A stretch of DNA of 64,000 bases from Pterois miles (lineage: Eukaryota; Chordata; Actinopteri; Perciformes; Scorpaenidae). Numbering within the stretch: position 1 is the first letter of the stretch; every line of letters starts with the position of its first letter. This document shows positions 31,818 through 46,800 of this stretch, piece by piece. A model generated the notes under the pieces. It did no database searches. It worked only from the letters and a program-made list of their open reading frames with translations, and had not been told where the DNA came from. Location of the stretch: positions 1,996,001 to 2,060,000 of the forward strand of contig CAMQGK010000650.1 in NCBI GenBank assembly GCA_947000775.1. Reading direction: 5' to 3'. A program made the position numbers and the translations under genes.

Positions 31818-34800
31818 CCTCTGAGCATTTTAATAAGGCGAATACTGGGAGCAGACCGTTCGTCAGTGGGAGTGGTACCTCAGTAGAGTGTGTAAGCTGT
31901 CAGATACCTAACACACTACAAGCATAAAGAGAAAGTGAAAGGAGGAAAGATAATGGGACGAGTGCTCCCTCCTCTCCTGACTCCCAGGGCTGAGTCATTC
32001 ATTTGTCTGCTTTGAGCAGGAAGTCAAGTGCACGGGGAGGAATTCACTGAGTGAATAGAGGAGGAAGGTGGGGGAGCTGCTCAGAGAGAGCCGAGAAGCA
32101 GACGTGGAAGATAGCCAGAAAAAAAAAGAGAGAGGAACACGGGAGCCATTCATTAAGCTCCTGTGATTTAACACTGAATGACAAATGACAGCTGGGCTCC
32201 GGTATCGGAAACTCACCCACACATCTGTTTACGCTCACTCACATGCACACATGCACCAGTGAAAACACAGTATCGGTTTAAACACAATGTGACCTCTGGC
32301 CTTTAATTTGAGAGGGGCAGTAGAGTGATGTTGTAGGTGTGTAGGTCTTCGTTAACCCTCTGAGATCCGCAATCCCGACCGACTTCACTGTCTTTCAGCA
32401 GGTTCAGTAGAGCTAGAGTGAAGGTAGAACATATGAAACTAGAAAAACTAAAGAATCCATTGGTACTAACCACATCACACTAGCTCAGGGGTCCCTTGAC
32501 CTCTGACATCAAGATATGTGAATGACAGTGGGTTTTATGGGTACCCATGAGTCTCCCCTTTACAGACATGCCCACTTTATGATACTCACAGCCAGTTTGA
32601 TACCAAATCACAGCATGGCATTTTCTGTGGTGTTCCTCAAGGTCTTGGTGTCTTAATGTGGCATTTTGTAGGGATTATTGATCATTTTTAGCAATTCTCG
32701 AGTAGTAAAAAATGGTTAAATTTAGCACCAAATCTGTGTAACAAATGGTATCAACCCAAAAATTACTGCAACAACTTATGAAACATAATAGAGCATGGGG
32801 ATGACCATCATATACTTCTGTCATAATGTTCTAAACCCTTTTACACTTTTACAATTTATTTTTAATTAATGAATTAATGAATTGTTTATTTCTGTCTTGT
32901 AACAAGACCAACTTGACACGCAGTGCTGAGCTGCATCTCAAATTAATCTTCAGGTTCCCAGCTTTCATACCTGCTATCTCCCCCTAAAGACCCCCTGTAC
33001 CCCCCAAAATAAAGACAAGAACGGGTCTATTGTGGGTCTCAGAGAGTTAATAATATATCTCATTCTCATGCTAGACCAATTATGTTGGCACTCCTACATA
33101 AAAAGGAGTGATAGAATGAGCATTTCTTCTCAGTCCCACTCAGCTGGTATTGATAAGTTGATTTCCTGTTAGGTTTGTGTCATGCCTGAGTTATTCTGTC
33201 TCTTCCCCTCCACCTACACAGTGTGTGTCAGCTCTGGTCCAGCCTCTTGGAGTTGGTGCCGAATACCTGAACTCCAGCCTCGTCCAGGTGAGCTATCTCC
33301 TCTGCATCTATATTGTAATTCAAGTCACATTCACATTAGTTTGTTCCAGTGTTCAAACTATCAGTTGTGTTTGTTTATATGACCCTTGTACACTGTTTAG
33401 ATTTTCTATCTACTTAATGTTTTGCTGCTGTGGTGCCCAACAAATTCATATTATTTTTTCCAGCCCATGCTTGATCCAGTCATCCATAAGATGATCACGT
33501 ATGTGCAGAACCTGGAGGAAAAGGACCTTAAAGACAAGGTAGAGTTTTATATTTGTCACCCTCATTTCACTTAAATTTACAGAGGAAGACGCAGGGATAA
33601 AAAGACATTTCCCAGGAGTGGTACATCTGCTTGTTGGTACATTTGGTTTGGGAAGCCAGTGAGGGATTGTGTCCTTATTGCTGCACTAGTGACTCCTGCT
33701 GGTTGATCATGGGTGCAGTTTAGTTGCGAGAGGGATTTAAATGAAGTCCTTCTGATCTGATTGGATCACTCAGCATAGGAGGTGTGGCCTTGTGAATACA
33801 TCATGCGATATGGAGCTGTAGAGACGGGCAGAGCGGTGGTAAGCTATGGACTTGTAGAAAACTGCTAGCCGTTAGATCAGAAGGAGAAAGAAGACGGAGA
33901 AATGAAATAACTGGAGCACAAACACACTATGAAAATTTGAACAAAGTTTACCAGCTCCTTAGATATCGCTCGTCTGGCTGTTACATCCTACAAGTTGATG
34001 GTTAGTGTAGTTCTACACCTTGATTGACAGGGTTAGCTAGTTGCCCCCATGGATGTATAAAGAGAACAAAAATAAACATTTATTTCACAGAGTCAGATGT
34101 GAAAATATGCCAGCTCTGCCTGTTGTTCTCGTTCTTTCGGAGGCAAACAAATAAAAAGACAAATAGACAAAGAAACATCGCCTCAATAAAAAACAACAGG
34201 CAATGTACTCAGCCTGTCGCTGATAGCCAATATGTTCGTCCGATCACCCAGCCCTAGTATATAACAAGAGGTAATTGGACAATTAAAGGCACCATGAGTT
34301 GGGTTTTCCTCTAAAACAATGTGTAGACTCGACACAAGCATATCGAGGAGAAACGATCCAGAACAAATGAATCTGCGGTTTGGTTTTCACTTGCTGTGGA
34401 TCACTCTAACCCTCGTTGAGCTGCAGAGGACGGGCTGACTTTGAATGCTGTCTTTACAAACTATAACCGACAAATCCTTCTCATCGTGCCTTCAAATCAG
34501 GGACACAGGATTAGGACTTGGAAAATGTATTGTGTCTTTATGAACTTATGTACGTTGATTGTGACTCAACCAGGATGTTCTAACTGAGCTGTTCGTCATT
34601 TGTCTGTTTACCGTAGCGTCTGGTTAGCATCCCAGACCTGCTGTCGGCCATCAAGCTGCTGTGTATGAGGTTCCAGAGGGAGCTGGTTACCGTGGTCGAC
34701 GACCTGCGGCTGGACACGCTGCTGCGCATGCTCAAAACGCCACACTTCTCTACCAAGATGAACTCCCTCAAAGAGGTCTGCTCTGATAGGATCTGAACTC

Positions 34801-37800
34801 TCAAACCTAAACTACTAATTACTTTTTTTTTCTGGGTGTTTTATCATTTTTGTGTTTGTTTTTTCTGTCAGGTGACAAAGTTGATAGAGGAGAGTACGGT
34901 GTCGAAGACAGTGAAAAATGCCATTGACACAGATAAACTTTTGGACTGGCTGGTAGAGAACTCAGTCCTATCAATAGCACTGGAGGGTAAGAAAGTCCAT
35001 CACTTCCTGCTACACACTCATTAAAATTATGTCACAAAATGCTTTGCAAAACACGTGTTTGAAACAACTGAACTTTTTCCTATAAAGAGGAAATTTTGCC
35101 GCTCTCAAAGAGGTTTTAGCCATCACAAAATGATAAGAACCGAGGAAAAAAACTATAATTTCAACGTGTTTTAATTGCAATTTATCAAACAGCTGTTGAA
35201 CAAGCAGAACATAAACTTAAATGTGACGTTTCTCATCCACATCCGCTATATTTTATACTTGGCTGGCGCTTGATAAGCTAGCTAAGCTGCGTTGTTTTGA
35301 CTGGGCCTGAATGCGCCGCTGTTTTAACGTCCAGAATCAGGCTGTCCAGCTCTATGGGATGTTAAGCAGCATTAGCAGCCTCCTCCTTCAGCACCTCCTC
35401 ATAAGGAGCAAAACAGGAGTTGTCCGTGGAAATTAATCGGCAACTAATTTCATAATCGATTATAGGTTTGAGTCATTTTTTTAAACAAAAAAGTTAAAAT
35501 TCTCTGATTCCAGCATCTTAAATATGAAAATTTTTAGCTCTCTCCTCTATGACAGTAAACTGAATATCTTTGGGCTGTGGACAAAACAAGACATTTGAGG
35601 ACGTCATCTTGGGCTTTGGGAAACACTGATCCACATTTTTTTTACCATTTTCTGACATTTTATAGACCAAACAACTAAATGATTAATGGAGAAAATAGAC
35701 AACAGGTTAATCGACAATGAAAATAATCAGAAATAACAGGAAAATATATAGATTTCTGTCAAATAAGGTTAACAGACTCATTGCCTTTACTGTATGTGGA
35801 CAGATGGTGCTTACTGTCATGTGTAGTCAGTCACCACGGGAAAAACTCCTTACAAATAAGACAGAAACTCATGAAAACTATAAGTCTCGTGGCGTATGGT
35901 TGACTGTATTCACGGTTGATTTAATATTTCTATGTGCCAGGTAACATCGACCAGGCTCAGTACTGTGAGAGAATTAAGGGAATCATTGAGTTGCTGGGGA
36001 GCAAACTGTCACTGGACGAACTCTCCAAGATCTGGAGAATACAGGTCAGCACCGGTGCACACATCGCAAATTACATTTTCATTAAGCATGTTGAACAAGT
36101 TTGTTTCTGTTTGACCAGTGTTGAAAAAGATAAATGTCCCTTGATGGATGTCGTGACTCTTGTGTGGCCATTTCAGGCGGGCCAGTCATCAACTGTGATA
36201 GAAAACATTCATACAATCATCGCTGCTGCTGCTGTGAAGTTCAGCTTTGATCAACTTACCCACCTCTTCGTCCTCATACAGAAGGTCAGTGCTCTCTATG
36301 TGACATTGGGGAGCAAATTGTAGGTCTGGGACAATACGCCGATGTCCTGATTCGATACTGTCATGATACCTGGGTGCCGATTTGATATGTATCGCAATTT
36401 TTAAGTTTTACAATTTGATATTACAATTTATTGTGACTTTTGTTAACTTTTTTAACACTAGACCATGGCAAAAAGTTGAATCAGACACTTTTACTTTGGA
36501 AATTAATATAGTAAAAATGTTTGATCTTCAGTATGTTTGTAGTCAGAGATGTCCTAAAGTCATTGTCAGAATTATTTATTTAAGTTTTTCCAGAAACCCA
36601 CAAAAAGTAAAACAATAAAGACATTTCCCTCACAAATTTGTGGTATTTTTCTTTTTAATTTATAAGTGACATGTAATGTTTTATACTTCTTGTGAATATA
36701 ATCCAATGATTCTTACTTTTATTATGTGTTTTGTACATACAGATATCTTTGTTAACACCTTATTTTGAAAACCAGATGTAGTCACACTTGTGTACTTCCT
36801 CTAACTTCACCAAGGTGGTCTCTAGCTCTCTCGTCAGCTCTGTTCTCTTTATCCATCCATTGTCTGCTCAATCGGGGCCGTTTGAATGTGTTTATTTATT
36901 TATTAACATAAATATCAGTATGTGGGGCTCTACGGTTGTAGCGTCGGCTCATTTGACCACAGAGATGAGAGCGACAGACAGCTTGACCGCACATTACTGC
37001 GATATAATAATGTTTACTGTCCGTGACAGAGTTAGCATGTAGCTTTAGCTGTGATGTCTAGCTCTGCTTTTTCCTACAATGTGTGAAACCCAAAGTGTTT
37101 CCATAATTTACTGTATATGTCGTGTTTACCACGCTGGATTTAGATTCCTGTCCATGACAGAGTTAGCATGCAGCTTTAGCCATTATGTTTGTCCGTTGTC
37201 GCTGCAACTTTGCTTTGTTTTTTCAAACAGATATGATGTCACGTTACTGAGTCTATAACAATAAAAGCGGTAACTTCCTTCTACGTCTGCATAGACTCAA
37301 ATGAAGCAATTATATGGATTCTGGCATTAATTTCAAGGTCTTTAAAACTAAAAAATTGCGATACATAGGTGAATCAGTTCTTTTCTTTTCCACTTCCAGC
37401 AAATTGACTCAATGAAAAGGGGTTTGTGAGTTATGTGAGTGAGGCATATTGTGTTAAAGATAATTTGTCTGTATGTCGTTCAGAGCTGGGAGGTTGAGAG
37501 CGACCGCGTGAGGCAGAAGCTGCTCAGTCTGATCGGGAGGATCGGCCGAGAGGCTCGCTCTGAAACCACAACAGGAAAGGTTTGTTGGTACATCTGTCAC
37601 TCTGTCAGGGACATTGAGAAGTAAATGGAGGAAACAGATGTGTTAATTTATAGTATGTTGGGTTTCATCATGTAAAGGAAGTCTGTCTGTTCAGGTGCTG
37701 GAGGTGCTGTGGGAGTTGGCTCACCTCCCCACCCTGCCTACCAGTCTAGTCCAGCAGGCCCTGGAGGAGCATCTGGGGATTCTGAGCGACGCCTACGCCG

Positions 37801-40800
37801 TCAAGGAGACCGTGAAACGCAGTTACATCATTAAATGTATTGAGGACATTAAGAAGGTAAGACAGACATGATACAGTTGCATCATGTTGTCTTGTGGTTT
37901 TGTGTTTTACAAGGTCAAACAGGATCAGGATCAGCTCTAAGAGTAAACAGACTTGGTGTTTATTTTGTGTTTACATACAGGAACACATTGTCCCTTGTGC
38001 TGCTCAAAAATGCAGCTCAACATGTTTAAAGGAAACTGTGGAAGCCCATTTCCTCCAGTAAATAGAAAAAATAAGAATCAAAAAGGTAAGATAGATAAGA
38101 TGAAAACTGAAAAAAATCCTATAAATCGTTACACTTAGTATCTCAAAATAACAAGAACATTTCGTGTAAAGTAATGACAAAGTATCTCAAAAATAATGAC
38201 ATCTCAATGTGAATCTTTCTCGAAATTACTCAGGGAATGTTTTCATTAATTATTTTTATTATTTTGATATTCTAAGTCATTATTTTGAGATATTTTCTCA
38301 TTATTTTGAGAAAGTGTCTCACTATTCTCAGATGCTAACTCAGTATTTTGAGAAAGCTTCTTGTCATTTTGCGATACCAAGTCACAGTTTACAGTTTTTT
38401 GAGATATTAAGTAATTATTTTGAGAAATTGTCTCATTTTAGATTCAAAGTCATTATCTCAAGATACTAAGTTATTATTTTAAGAAAATAAGTTATTTTTA
38501 GGGAATTGTCTCATTATTTTGAGATACTAAGTCCTGTTTTGAAATACTAAGTCATTATCTTGAGATACAAAGTCATTTTAAGAAAGCTTCTCATTATAAT
38601 GATTTTCAGGATCTTTTTTTATAAATCACACTGGCAGAAATGGGCCTCTATAGGAAACACTGCATTAGGCCTCTACATTTTTCTGCCTGCTGTGGCTGTT
38701 TTGGTCTAAAGTTAGCATGTCCTTGTTAGTGCTGCATATTACCCTTCAGCTTCACTTTGTTTACATCTCCTTCATCCCTGTCCATGGAGCTGCAGTGCAT
38801 TATGGGGATGGGGATCACAGGTTCATTATTTCTTTCAAAGCTTTTTTGAAAGTCAAGAAAAAGGTCTAATTTTCTGTTTTTCCCCTGACTGTGATAGAAA
38901 CACTGAGACACTACAGAGGTTGATGTCTTCTCTTTCTTTTCACCTTCTCCTTTCTCCATCTTTCCTGTTCTAGAGCTCTGCCTCAGTTGATGCTGAACTA
39001 ATTTACCATAATTTCTACAGATTCATATTTGCATAAAGATGGGATTTGTCAAATCATGTGGACTGATACAAGAAAACTCCACACTTTGATTAAATTCCTC
39101 AGTTCTTTAAAGGAGAATCGTTCACTTTTATTGATTAAAGTTATTGTTAAAGTAGTTAGCAACACTTCTCCCCATCTGGAAATTATAAGCATGACTGGTA
39201 AGAATTTATAAATACATAAACATTTAATAAATGGTTTATAACGCACTCTGTTTATTAATGTCTGTCAACAACTATAACTCCTTCTGTGAGCACCCATAAG
39301 AGGAGGCTGGTGCATGAACAGATAATGAATGAAAATATAGTAAAACACTGTTGTAATAATATATGTCCTCAGAGGAGGAGGTATAATTGTTGACAAATAC
39401 TGTACATTGATAATAAACGCATTAAAATACACTTATATATGATAACAGATTTATTCCGATATCAGCATCAGAAGTTCGTCCGATACTGCTCAAATTTTGT
39501 GATCAAGTATCTTTGAGTCCAATCCAATCCATGATTTATTATCCCATTAAAAAAACAACTTGTTTAACTGGAAAGCAATTCTTCTTCGCTGCTCCAAAAC
39601 AGAAGCCTTCACCGTGCTGTTGCCCTGGATGCATCATGGCTGCCACCGGAAACTACCGTTTTGGAGCAGCAAAGAATAAGTGACTGCAGGTCGTTTATGA
39701 TACGATGACGGCTAATAACAACAGTGCAGTGCTGGGTGAGAGTGTGACAGTCGTCACCACGAGGAAAGTGTAGTATTTCACAGGGAAAAATCCAACAAGT
39801 AAAACTAAAAAATAAAAAACTTCTTTTGCTCTCACTCTCTGTATCTGTTGATGTTTTACAAAGCCATACAACAGAGATAGTATTCATAGCACAACCATAC
39901 TGTACATGGTCAGTAGTAAACAGCTGTTAAATAATAATGGTAATAACTATATCTAAGTATCTTTATTTTTAGATGATTTAATATAGTATTTAATTGCATA
40001 ATTTCCATAGTTAATCATGATTAATTGCTAGTTTATTGCACATTTTTATCTGTTTAAAAAACTTTACAACTCTTTAAAACTGAGTCCGCTACAACCTAAA
40101 AATCGCAGTTGCATCAGTGCGTTAAAGAAGTAAGTGGCATTAAAACAAATTGACGTTAACGCATTAATATTGCGTTAACTTTTTTTAGCACGCTGGTATC
40201 AGATTGGTATTGGCTGATTTCAGGTGAATCTTTATTGGGAAGGAAAAAAATGGTATCAGGCCACCTCGAGTAACAACTACATTAAAGTGTGTTTTATAAA
40301 CCATTAATGAAATGTTTGTACAGTGATTATTAATGGTAACTAGGGAGACAGAGTAAAGTGTTACCAAATAGTAATATGGAGACTGAATCTTTAAGGGTAC
40401 AAATAAATTAAGGCCCATGGAAGGAAGTAATGTGTATTTTATATTTACATGTAGGAAAAGAAAGACCTGCAAACTGTGCTTTAATCGATACAGATTCAAA
40501 CTGCCCTTCAAATGAAATGTATGTTTCTAGATTCACACTCAGGAGGACGGTAAAGGCAGCGACACTCAAAGCTCATTTCTTACTGGCACTTGGGGCAAGA
40601 AGAAAGCTAACGCTATGGCCAAAGTAAGAGATGGAGCCCATATAATTTATAATTCCACTGTGTCCAATCTCGCTGCTTCATGCCTGCCAACCAATCGTGG
40701 AGGAGGGTTTGACCACAAAGGGGTTTCACACTTGATTGTAACATGAGGTAGTGTAACCAGGTGTATGTTAATCTTCTGCTTGCCTTTCTGAGAGGGGTTT

Positions 40801-43800
40801 GGCACTGACTAATGATTACACAGTGGTGTTGATCTTGTCCTGGGTGACAGCTGGCTGGATTAAATGAGTGATTTAGCTGCTGGATGAATGGTCAGCTTTG
40901 GTGGAAGTGCAAGCACATATACTCATGCAAAGAGGAATCTAATCAGAGCCTTGGATATATAAAAGTACATGTTTGATATTTGATTTGACTTTAAAAGCAG
41001 TCGTAAGAGAACAAATTTTAATGGCTTGGATGTTTTGAAGTGTGGTTATATGAAGTACTTCTTCATAGTCAGTGTGTTGCCTAGATAGCATTTGGCAGAC
41101 AGGAGTACCAGCACGGGAGCAAAGCAATGAACTGCACACAGAAAAAAATCAATATCGGTGTAAGTGTGCGCTATACTTAGAATATTTTCACTGCTTTACC
41201 TTGCTGTCAGACAGCCCTTTCTGACAGGGGAACTGAAGCCATCTGTTCTCAATAAAAACACCAGGCTGTCATTGAAAAAACATTAATTTTACATTGCTGA
41301 AAACAGAAGTTGCTGAACAGAGCATAGATGGCTATAGTGACTTCAGTTCCCCACTGGAAAGGGCTGCCTGATGGCAAGAAAGAAAATATTCTAAGTATAG
41401 TGCACACTCAAACTGATAGTGACTTTTTTTTAAGGTGTTTTTTTTAAGGTTTGCTGCTGACCTCATCCACTAGTCATGAATGGGTCGACCCACAACCCGT
41501 GGGTCAGGAGGGTTCGGATGAGCTCATTAGAAATTATCACATTTTTGGGCAGCAGATCAAAGGCTGACAAAGCAAGTTAATTATTAATTACTAAGAAACA
41601 TTTGTACAATCATCCACCTTTTTTACCCCACGTGTCTCTCTCTCTCAAACACACACTGCGCTGCGCTGACAAGGTCGGGAGTTGCGGCGCTACAGTCAGC
41701 TCGTCTCTGTCCTTGTCTCAGACCTCAGTGCCGACATTTATTATGCTACTATAATGCATAAAGTCAGCAGTTTATGGGTAGGACAGTGCGGATTGGCTCT
41801 CATGATGGGTCGGATGGATGTGGGTTATAAAAACCCTGACCTGCGCATCACTACCATCCACAGCAGTTCATTGTTTTGCTCTTGTGTTGGTACTCCTGTC
41901 TGTTTCTACAAACTGGGGGTGTGCCGACCGCCGTCTACTGTAGGTAATACACTGACTATGGATAAGTACCTCGTACAACCACACTTCAAAACATCCAAAA
42001 TATCCCTTTAACAGTCAAAGTATTGTCCAGTGTTTTACATCCCTGGCTCTGGTTTTCTTTCTCATGTTCACACAACTACAAAAATAGTCTGTGATGATAT
42101 AAAAAACAAAAAAGAAACTGAATTACTAAATACGATAAGCACAGCATCTGCTTGAGAGGATCTCATTATCTGGTGTGTGTTTGTCTCAACAGGCTTCTCA
42201 GCAGAGCAGTCCTCAGGCTGTCTGGGTTGTTCCTGCTCTCCGTCAGCTGCACGAGATCACCCGTTCTTTCATCAAGCAGACCTACCAGAAACAGGACAAG
42301 GTAACGCACACCGAACAAGCAAACGCATCATCGAGATGTCTGCATGGTCGGGGCGGTGTTGCCATGGTAACCTCGATCTTCTTTGACCCCCCACAGAGCA
42401 TCATCCAGGACTTAAAGAAGAACTTTGAGATCGTCAAACTGATCACGGGATCCCTCGTGTGCTGCCATCGACTGGCTGTGACAGCCGCGGGAAATAACAG
42501 CCTCTCAGGCTCAACTCTGGTGGATGGACGATACACCTACCAGGAGGTTTGTCTGTCCCATTTTCTCTCATAAGGCCCAGACACACCAAGCCAACATCAA
42601 AGAACTAGCGGCGATAAAGTCCGACTGTCTTTGTCTTGGATTACTGGCTGCAAAGACTGCCGCCGACAGCCAGTTAACACCTACGTTCTGCGCCTGCGTG
42701 AGAGGAAATAACTCTCCACACTAACAGGTGGCGGTCGTCTATATTCATCATTCATAAAGGGAAACCGGAAGGTCGACGACGGTGTAGATATAAGCCGTTG
42801 TTAAGATACGTACATGAAACAAAGCAGCGTTTGAATAAAGCATATATGGTACTTAAACAGATTTTTAAATTATTATTAGGTGGCTAAAATCCATTGTCCT
42901 GCTATAAAATAGTAAATTAACCTAAATTTACTTTCAGGAGTCAACCATTTTTATTTTGTTTTTAATTTTATTTCCCGTGTCATTTTATTGATCTGTTTGC
43001 AAATGACTTATGTTACAATTCATGTTTTGACATAGATTATGAGTAATGTTATTTTATCTGAGCTGGTAGGTTTACACAAGAAGTGATCAAAGTTGAACAG
43101 CACAGTGTGCGACTGTGGTCACGATGACATGATGTGTCTCTGAATCTGTGTTTTAGTATCTGGACAGCCACCTGCGCTTCCTGGCCTTCTTCCTCCAGGA
43201 GGCCAGCCTCTACCTGGTCTGGAACAGGGCCAAGGAGCTCTGGGAGTGCCTGGTGTCGGGGCCGGATGTGTGTGAACTTGACCGTGAGGTATGGAAACAG
43301 TTATGCAAATTGAATCTGTGTCCTTGGACATTTGTTTTCTCTGGATGGCTGCTCTGGAGGAACAAAGGCACTGCAAACATTAGCTGTTTGCTCCACTCTC
43401 TTCTTTGTTTTAGATCAGTGTTTTGTTGCAGGTTCAAAAATACACATTAAAATTAAGTTAAAAATGAAAACTTTTATGGCACGTTTGCTTGTTTTAGTTC
43501 GTTTTATTTACTCAGAAATAATGAACTATAAATTTAATTAACAGTGCCAAAAAAATAAAAAGCACCATGCAAATAACGCCAAGAAAGCTAATTACAGTAT
43601 GAGTGAATCTCACCCGCTGGCAAACACCCTAACCCCCATCATTATGCCTTTAAGCCGCATATAAGGTAGAACTTATTAGAAGTATAATTTATTACTCTGT
43701 TGTGTTTCTTAGTCTTATGTTTTTGTCATTTTTGAGCTATCTGGCAAAAGCATTTCCTTAGGGATTAATAAAGATTTGTCGTATCTCTCTTGTGCCTATT

Positions 43801-46800
43801 TTGGTCATGGGCTTCAAACAACTCTCTGTAATAAAATATCTAAAATCAAAAATCCAGATGGGGGACCCTGAGACCAAATATCTGATCAAAAGGGGGTCTG
43901 TGGTCTAATTTGTGTCCGCTAAGGGACTTTGATGTAAAAAAGTTTTAGCATCCTTCCAACCAAGGGACAACAAAGCAGATGACCCGCACAAGTCCTGCAT
44001 CCGAAATTCAGTTCAATTAGCCTCAACCATGGTATGTTTTGATGTGTGCAGATGTGTTTTGAGTGGTTTACCAAAGGACAGCATGACCTTGAGAGTGATG
44101 TTCAACAGCAGCTCTTCAAGGAGAAGATCCTAAAACTGGAGCCCTACGAGATCACCATGAACGGTGAGAAGCTCTCTGCAGCTACTGACGGGCATTGCAG
44201 CCTTTCAGGAAGAGTTTATGAATAAGTGTGTGAGACAGCAGTTAACATGTTTTATGTGTCTCCCAGGTTTCAATCTGTTTAAGACCTTCTTTGAGAACGT
44301 TAATCTGTGTGACCATCGTCTCAAGCGCCAGGGAACTCAGCTGGTCGGTCCTCATTCATATTCCTCTGAATTAAGTTTGTTGTCAGTGATGTATATATAT
44401 TTGTCTTTATGTTGAATGTATCTTATGGTCTGGTTTCAGTGTGTGGAGCGCCTTGACCTGGCAGGGATGGATTTTATCTGGCGCATCGCCATGGAAACCC
44501 CTGATGAAGAGATAGCTAATGAAGCAATCCAGCTTATTATCACATATAGCTACACCAACCTCAATCCCAAGATGAAGAAGGTCAGTATAGTATGTGCATG
44601 TGCTCCTGTCTTTTAGCACTCCCCAGTCTCACTCTCTGAGAAGAACAGTTCAACTTATAGTGTCAGTGTTTTGAAGTGGGGTTGTATGAGGTACTTATCC
44701 ATAGTCGGTGTGTTACCTAAAGCAGATGGCGGTCGGCACATCCCCAGTTTGGTGAAACAGGAGTACCAGCACGGTAACAAAGCAATGTACTGCTGTGGAT
44801 GGGAGCAGCAGCAAAACTGATTGTAGACACAGTAATTAATACCAGTTACCAATAACTATAACAATACCAGTTTAAGTGTATGCTGTATTCAGAATATTTT
44901 CACCACTTTACCTCACCATCAGACAGCCCTTTCTGAGGGAAAAAGGCCGTTATCTATGCTCTCTTTGAATAACACAAACAAACTCACCGATCTAGGCAGC
45001 AGTAGACCAGCAACTCCTGTGTACTGCAAGGTAAAATTACTGTTTTTGTCAATGGAGTCTGGTGCCTTTGAAGAGTGTAGCATAGATGCATGTAACAGTT
45101 TCAGTGTCCAGGCATAAAGTGCAGAAGCCATTATCTACTCTCTTCAAAGCCACCAGACTCCACTGACAAAATCAGTGATTTTATGTAACAGAACAGGGGA
45201 GTTGCTGGTCTACCGCTGACTTGATCGGTTAGTTTACTTCTGTTATTGTGTGACTTTGGTGTTTTAAAGGGTTCATTTAAATTCACCGAAGTTACACAAT
45301 AACACAAATGAACTAACCGTTTTGTGAGATAAAGTCACTGTTTTTGTCATTGAAGTCTGGTTGCTTTGAAGAGACCATTGATAATGGCTCCAGTTCCCCG
45401 TCAGAAAGGACTGTCTGATATCAAAGTAAAGAGGTGAAAATATTCTAAATATAGCATACACTTAAAGTGATATTGATTTATTTAGATGTCTAAAATCTGT
45501 GTTTCTGTTGCTTCTGTCCACTGCAGTACATTGCTTTGCTCCCGTGCTGGTACTGGGACAGCTGACTGCCATCCATAAGTATGGATGCCCCACTTCAAAT
45601 AAAAATCTGAACTATCCCTTTAAGATGATGCTGTCTTGTTTGAAGCCATCATTTTGCTCTGAATGAAGTAATTCTTTGGAGTATTTTGTGGTAATAGTGA
45701 ATTTCAAAAACGGGGAAAGAACAAATGACTGTATATAACTGAGTTAACATATGTGAGTGTTTATGTCCCTTTTTGACACCTGAAACCACGTATAATAATA
45801 GTAACTTTTACTTCCTTACAGGACTCTGTGTCTTTGCACAAGAAGTTTATAGCTGATTGTTACAAGCGACTGGAGGTAAGTAGTGGTCTGTGTTAGTGTT
45901 CGGAGCCGTTGTGCCGTTTGACAGAAATCTGAAAGCTTCATTTGTGTTTCTCTTCTTCTCAGGCAGCCAGCTCGGCCCTGGGTGGGCCTACTTTAACACA
46001 TGCTGTTACTAGGGCAACCAAGATGCTGACAGCCACTGCCATGCCGACTGTGGCCACGTCTGTACAATCACCATCCAGGTACAGAGGGGGGTTTGGGTAA
46101 GAAGACCATAGTTACTAAACCTATTGAATATGTTTGTTTAAGAGTAAATACACTGTATATACTTTTCTAACATAAAGCACATAAGAAAGAAAACATTTTT
46201 TTTCAGTCATTTGTAACTTTTTAATGTTTTTCTGTAGATCCACTAAGCTGGTGATAATTGAAAGACTGCTGCTACTGGCTGAACGCTATGTCATCACTAT
46301 AGAGGTAGGCCTGTCTCCTTCACTTTAACCCTTGTTAAATCATTAGGGACGTTTTTGGCTTTTTGACAGCTTGATGATTTTGACTCCATATGGCATAAGT
46401 GTCAGCAAGAGTATTGAGTTGTGCTGTCAAAGTTAACTTGATAATAAGCAAATTTGTTTTAACACCACTAATTTCTTAAACACATCAACACAACCTAGGA
46501 TTTATAGTTAACCTCCGACGGCCAGCCATCAACTCCTCTTTCCGTCTTTTTTGATCCTGGAACTTTTGCTGCAGTCAGAATTCAGACAATCAGCATTTTA
46601 TAATAACTTCCTGTGGAATTAGTGATTAATAACTGGTTGAGGAATGATTACAGCTCTGTTTATGCATTTTTTGTGAAAAGTTCAACGGCATATTTCGCTA
46701 ACATTGGTAGCATGCTAGCTCTGGAAAATATAGAGTGCATACATAGCGGTAACAAAATATTTCACAAAGCTGGCTACCCACCTGGCAGGCCAACCTCCTC

